DNA from: Chloroflexota bacterium
Lineage (GTDB): Bacteria; Chloroflexota; Dehalococcoidia; SZUA-161
Direction of reading: 5' to 3'
Length of the DNA stretch: 5,951 nucleotides
Assembly: GCA_003229915.1 (NCBI GenBank)
Contig: QIGA01000175.1
Span: forward strand, 1 to 5,951
The position numbers and the translations under genes were made by a program. Each line of letters opens with the position of its first letter. The first letter of the stretch is position 1. Below the pieces are notes generated by a model. It was not told the origin of the DNA, ran no database searches, and worked only from the letters and a program-made list of their open reading frames with translations. Positions 5,890 to 5,951 of the stretch are shown in pieces.

Positions 5890-5951
5890 ATGAAATGGAC
5901 TATTTTGGGCTCCGGGGGGTGCATGGCCATCCCCAAACCCCTTTGCCGGTG
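5890..5951 (+). CDS. Metallo-beta-lactamase-fold hydrolase, PhnP-like, N-terminal fragment
   Basis: An ATG at 5890 opens a frame that runs off the right edge after 20 codons and two bases. The peptide reads 'MKWTILGSGGCMAIPKPLCR'. The first strand followed by 'LGSGG' (6-10) is the standard opening of PhnP/RNase Z-type metallo-beta-lactamase proteins. 'IPKPLCR' plus a split codon beginning TG (most likely Cys) fits the start of the CxCxxC zinc site characteristic of the PhnP branch. PhnP itself is a cyclic phosphodiesterase of phosphonate breakdown, but most relatives in anaerobes are uncharacterised, so no reaction is assigned. No Shine-Dalgarno is visible upstream. A GTG two codons earlier (5884) is an alternative start, and the frame is closed by TAG at 5818. 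The call rests on a short but distinctive N-terminus. Confidence 0.68.
   Translation, partial: MKWTILGSGGCMAIPKPLCR

Noticed and set aside
5917..5935. GGGG/CCCC hairpin near the right end
   Set aside because: It falls inside the start of the PhnP-like coding sequence, has an 11-base loop and no T-tract. It is most likely a by-product of Gly and Pro codons.
5604..5936. A 110-codon minus-strand frame spanning the asnB end and the downstream gap
   Set aside because: It overlaps both asnB and the PhnP-like start in antisense, and no family resemblance is visible. The plus-strand reading at 5890 explains the right end better.

Overview
The window is a one-directional cluster, with every supported gene on the + strand. 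It is built around a corrinoid-dependent methyl-transfer system of the kind anaerobes use to demethylate quaternary or tertiary amines. In order it holds: the 3' end of an MttB-family methyltransferase (1-189); a pterin-binding methyltetrahydrofolate:corrinoid methyltransferase (201-1010); an isochorismatase-like cysteine hydrolase (1026-1760); a second, complete MttB-family methyltransferase (1800-3347); its probable corrinoid carrier protein (3344-4033, overlapping by ATGA); a glutamine-dependent asparagine synthase, asnB (4129-5742); and the first 20 codons of a PhnP-like metallo-beta-lactamase-fold protein running off the right edge (from 5890).

The expected chemistry is as follows. An MttB-type enzyme moves a methyl group from a methylated amine to Co(I) on the corrinoid protein. 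The pterin-binding enzyme then transfers it to tetrahydrofolate, feeding one-carbon metabolism such as the Wood-Ljungdahl pathway. Neither MttB gene shows an in-frame amber codon in the part visible, and four of the six visible stop codons are TAG. These are therefore the non-pyrrolysine class, whose characterised members demethylate betaines (glycine betaine, proline betaine, carnitine, gamma-butyrobetaine), and not classical pyrrolysine trimethylamine methyltransferases. The actual substrate cannot be read from the sequence. No corrinoid reductive activator (RamA/RACo type) and no transporter lies inside the window.

The cysteine hydrolase, sandwiched between the methyltransferase genes, is the most suggestive partner. 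It could release the methylated amine from an amide or carbamoyl conjugate. It also looks compositionally different from its neighbours (AT-richer, dominated by AGA/AGG and ATA codons), so it may have joined the cluster separately. The asnB gene follows a 95-bp gap containing a small hairpin and has its own strong ribosome binding site. It may be co-transcribed or independent.

The organism is probably an anaerobic bacterium (or possibly an archaeon) with corrinoid/folate one-carbon metabolism and medium GC content. Anaerobic Chloroflexota (Dehalococcoidia-like), Desulfobacterota or acetogenic Firmicutes would all fit. This is inference from gene content only, and I cannot assign a taxon from the sequence alone.
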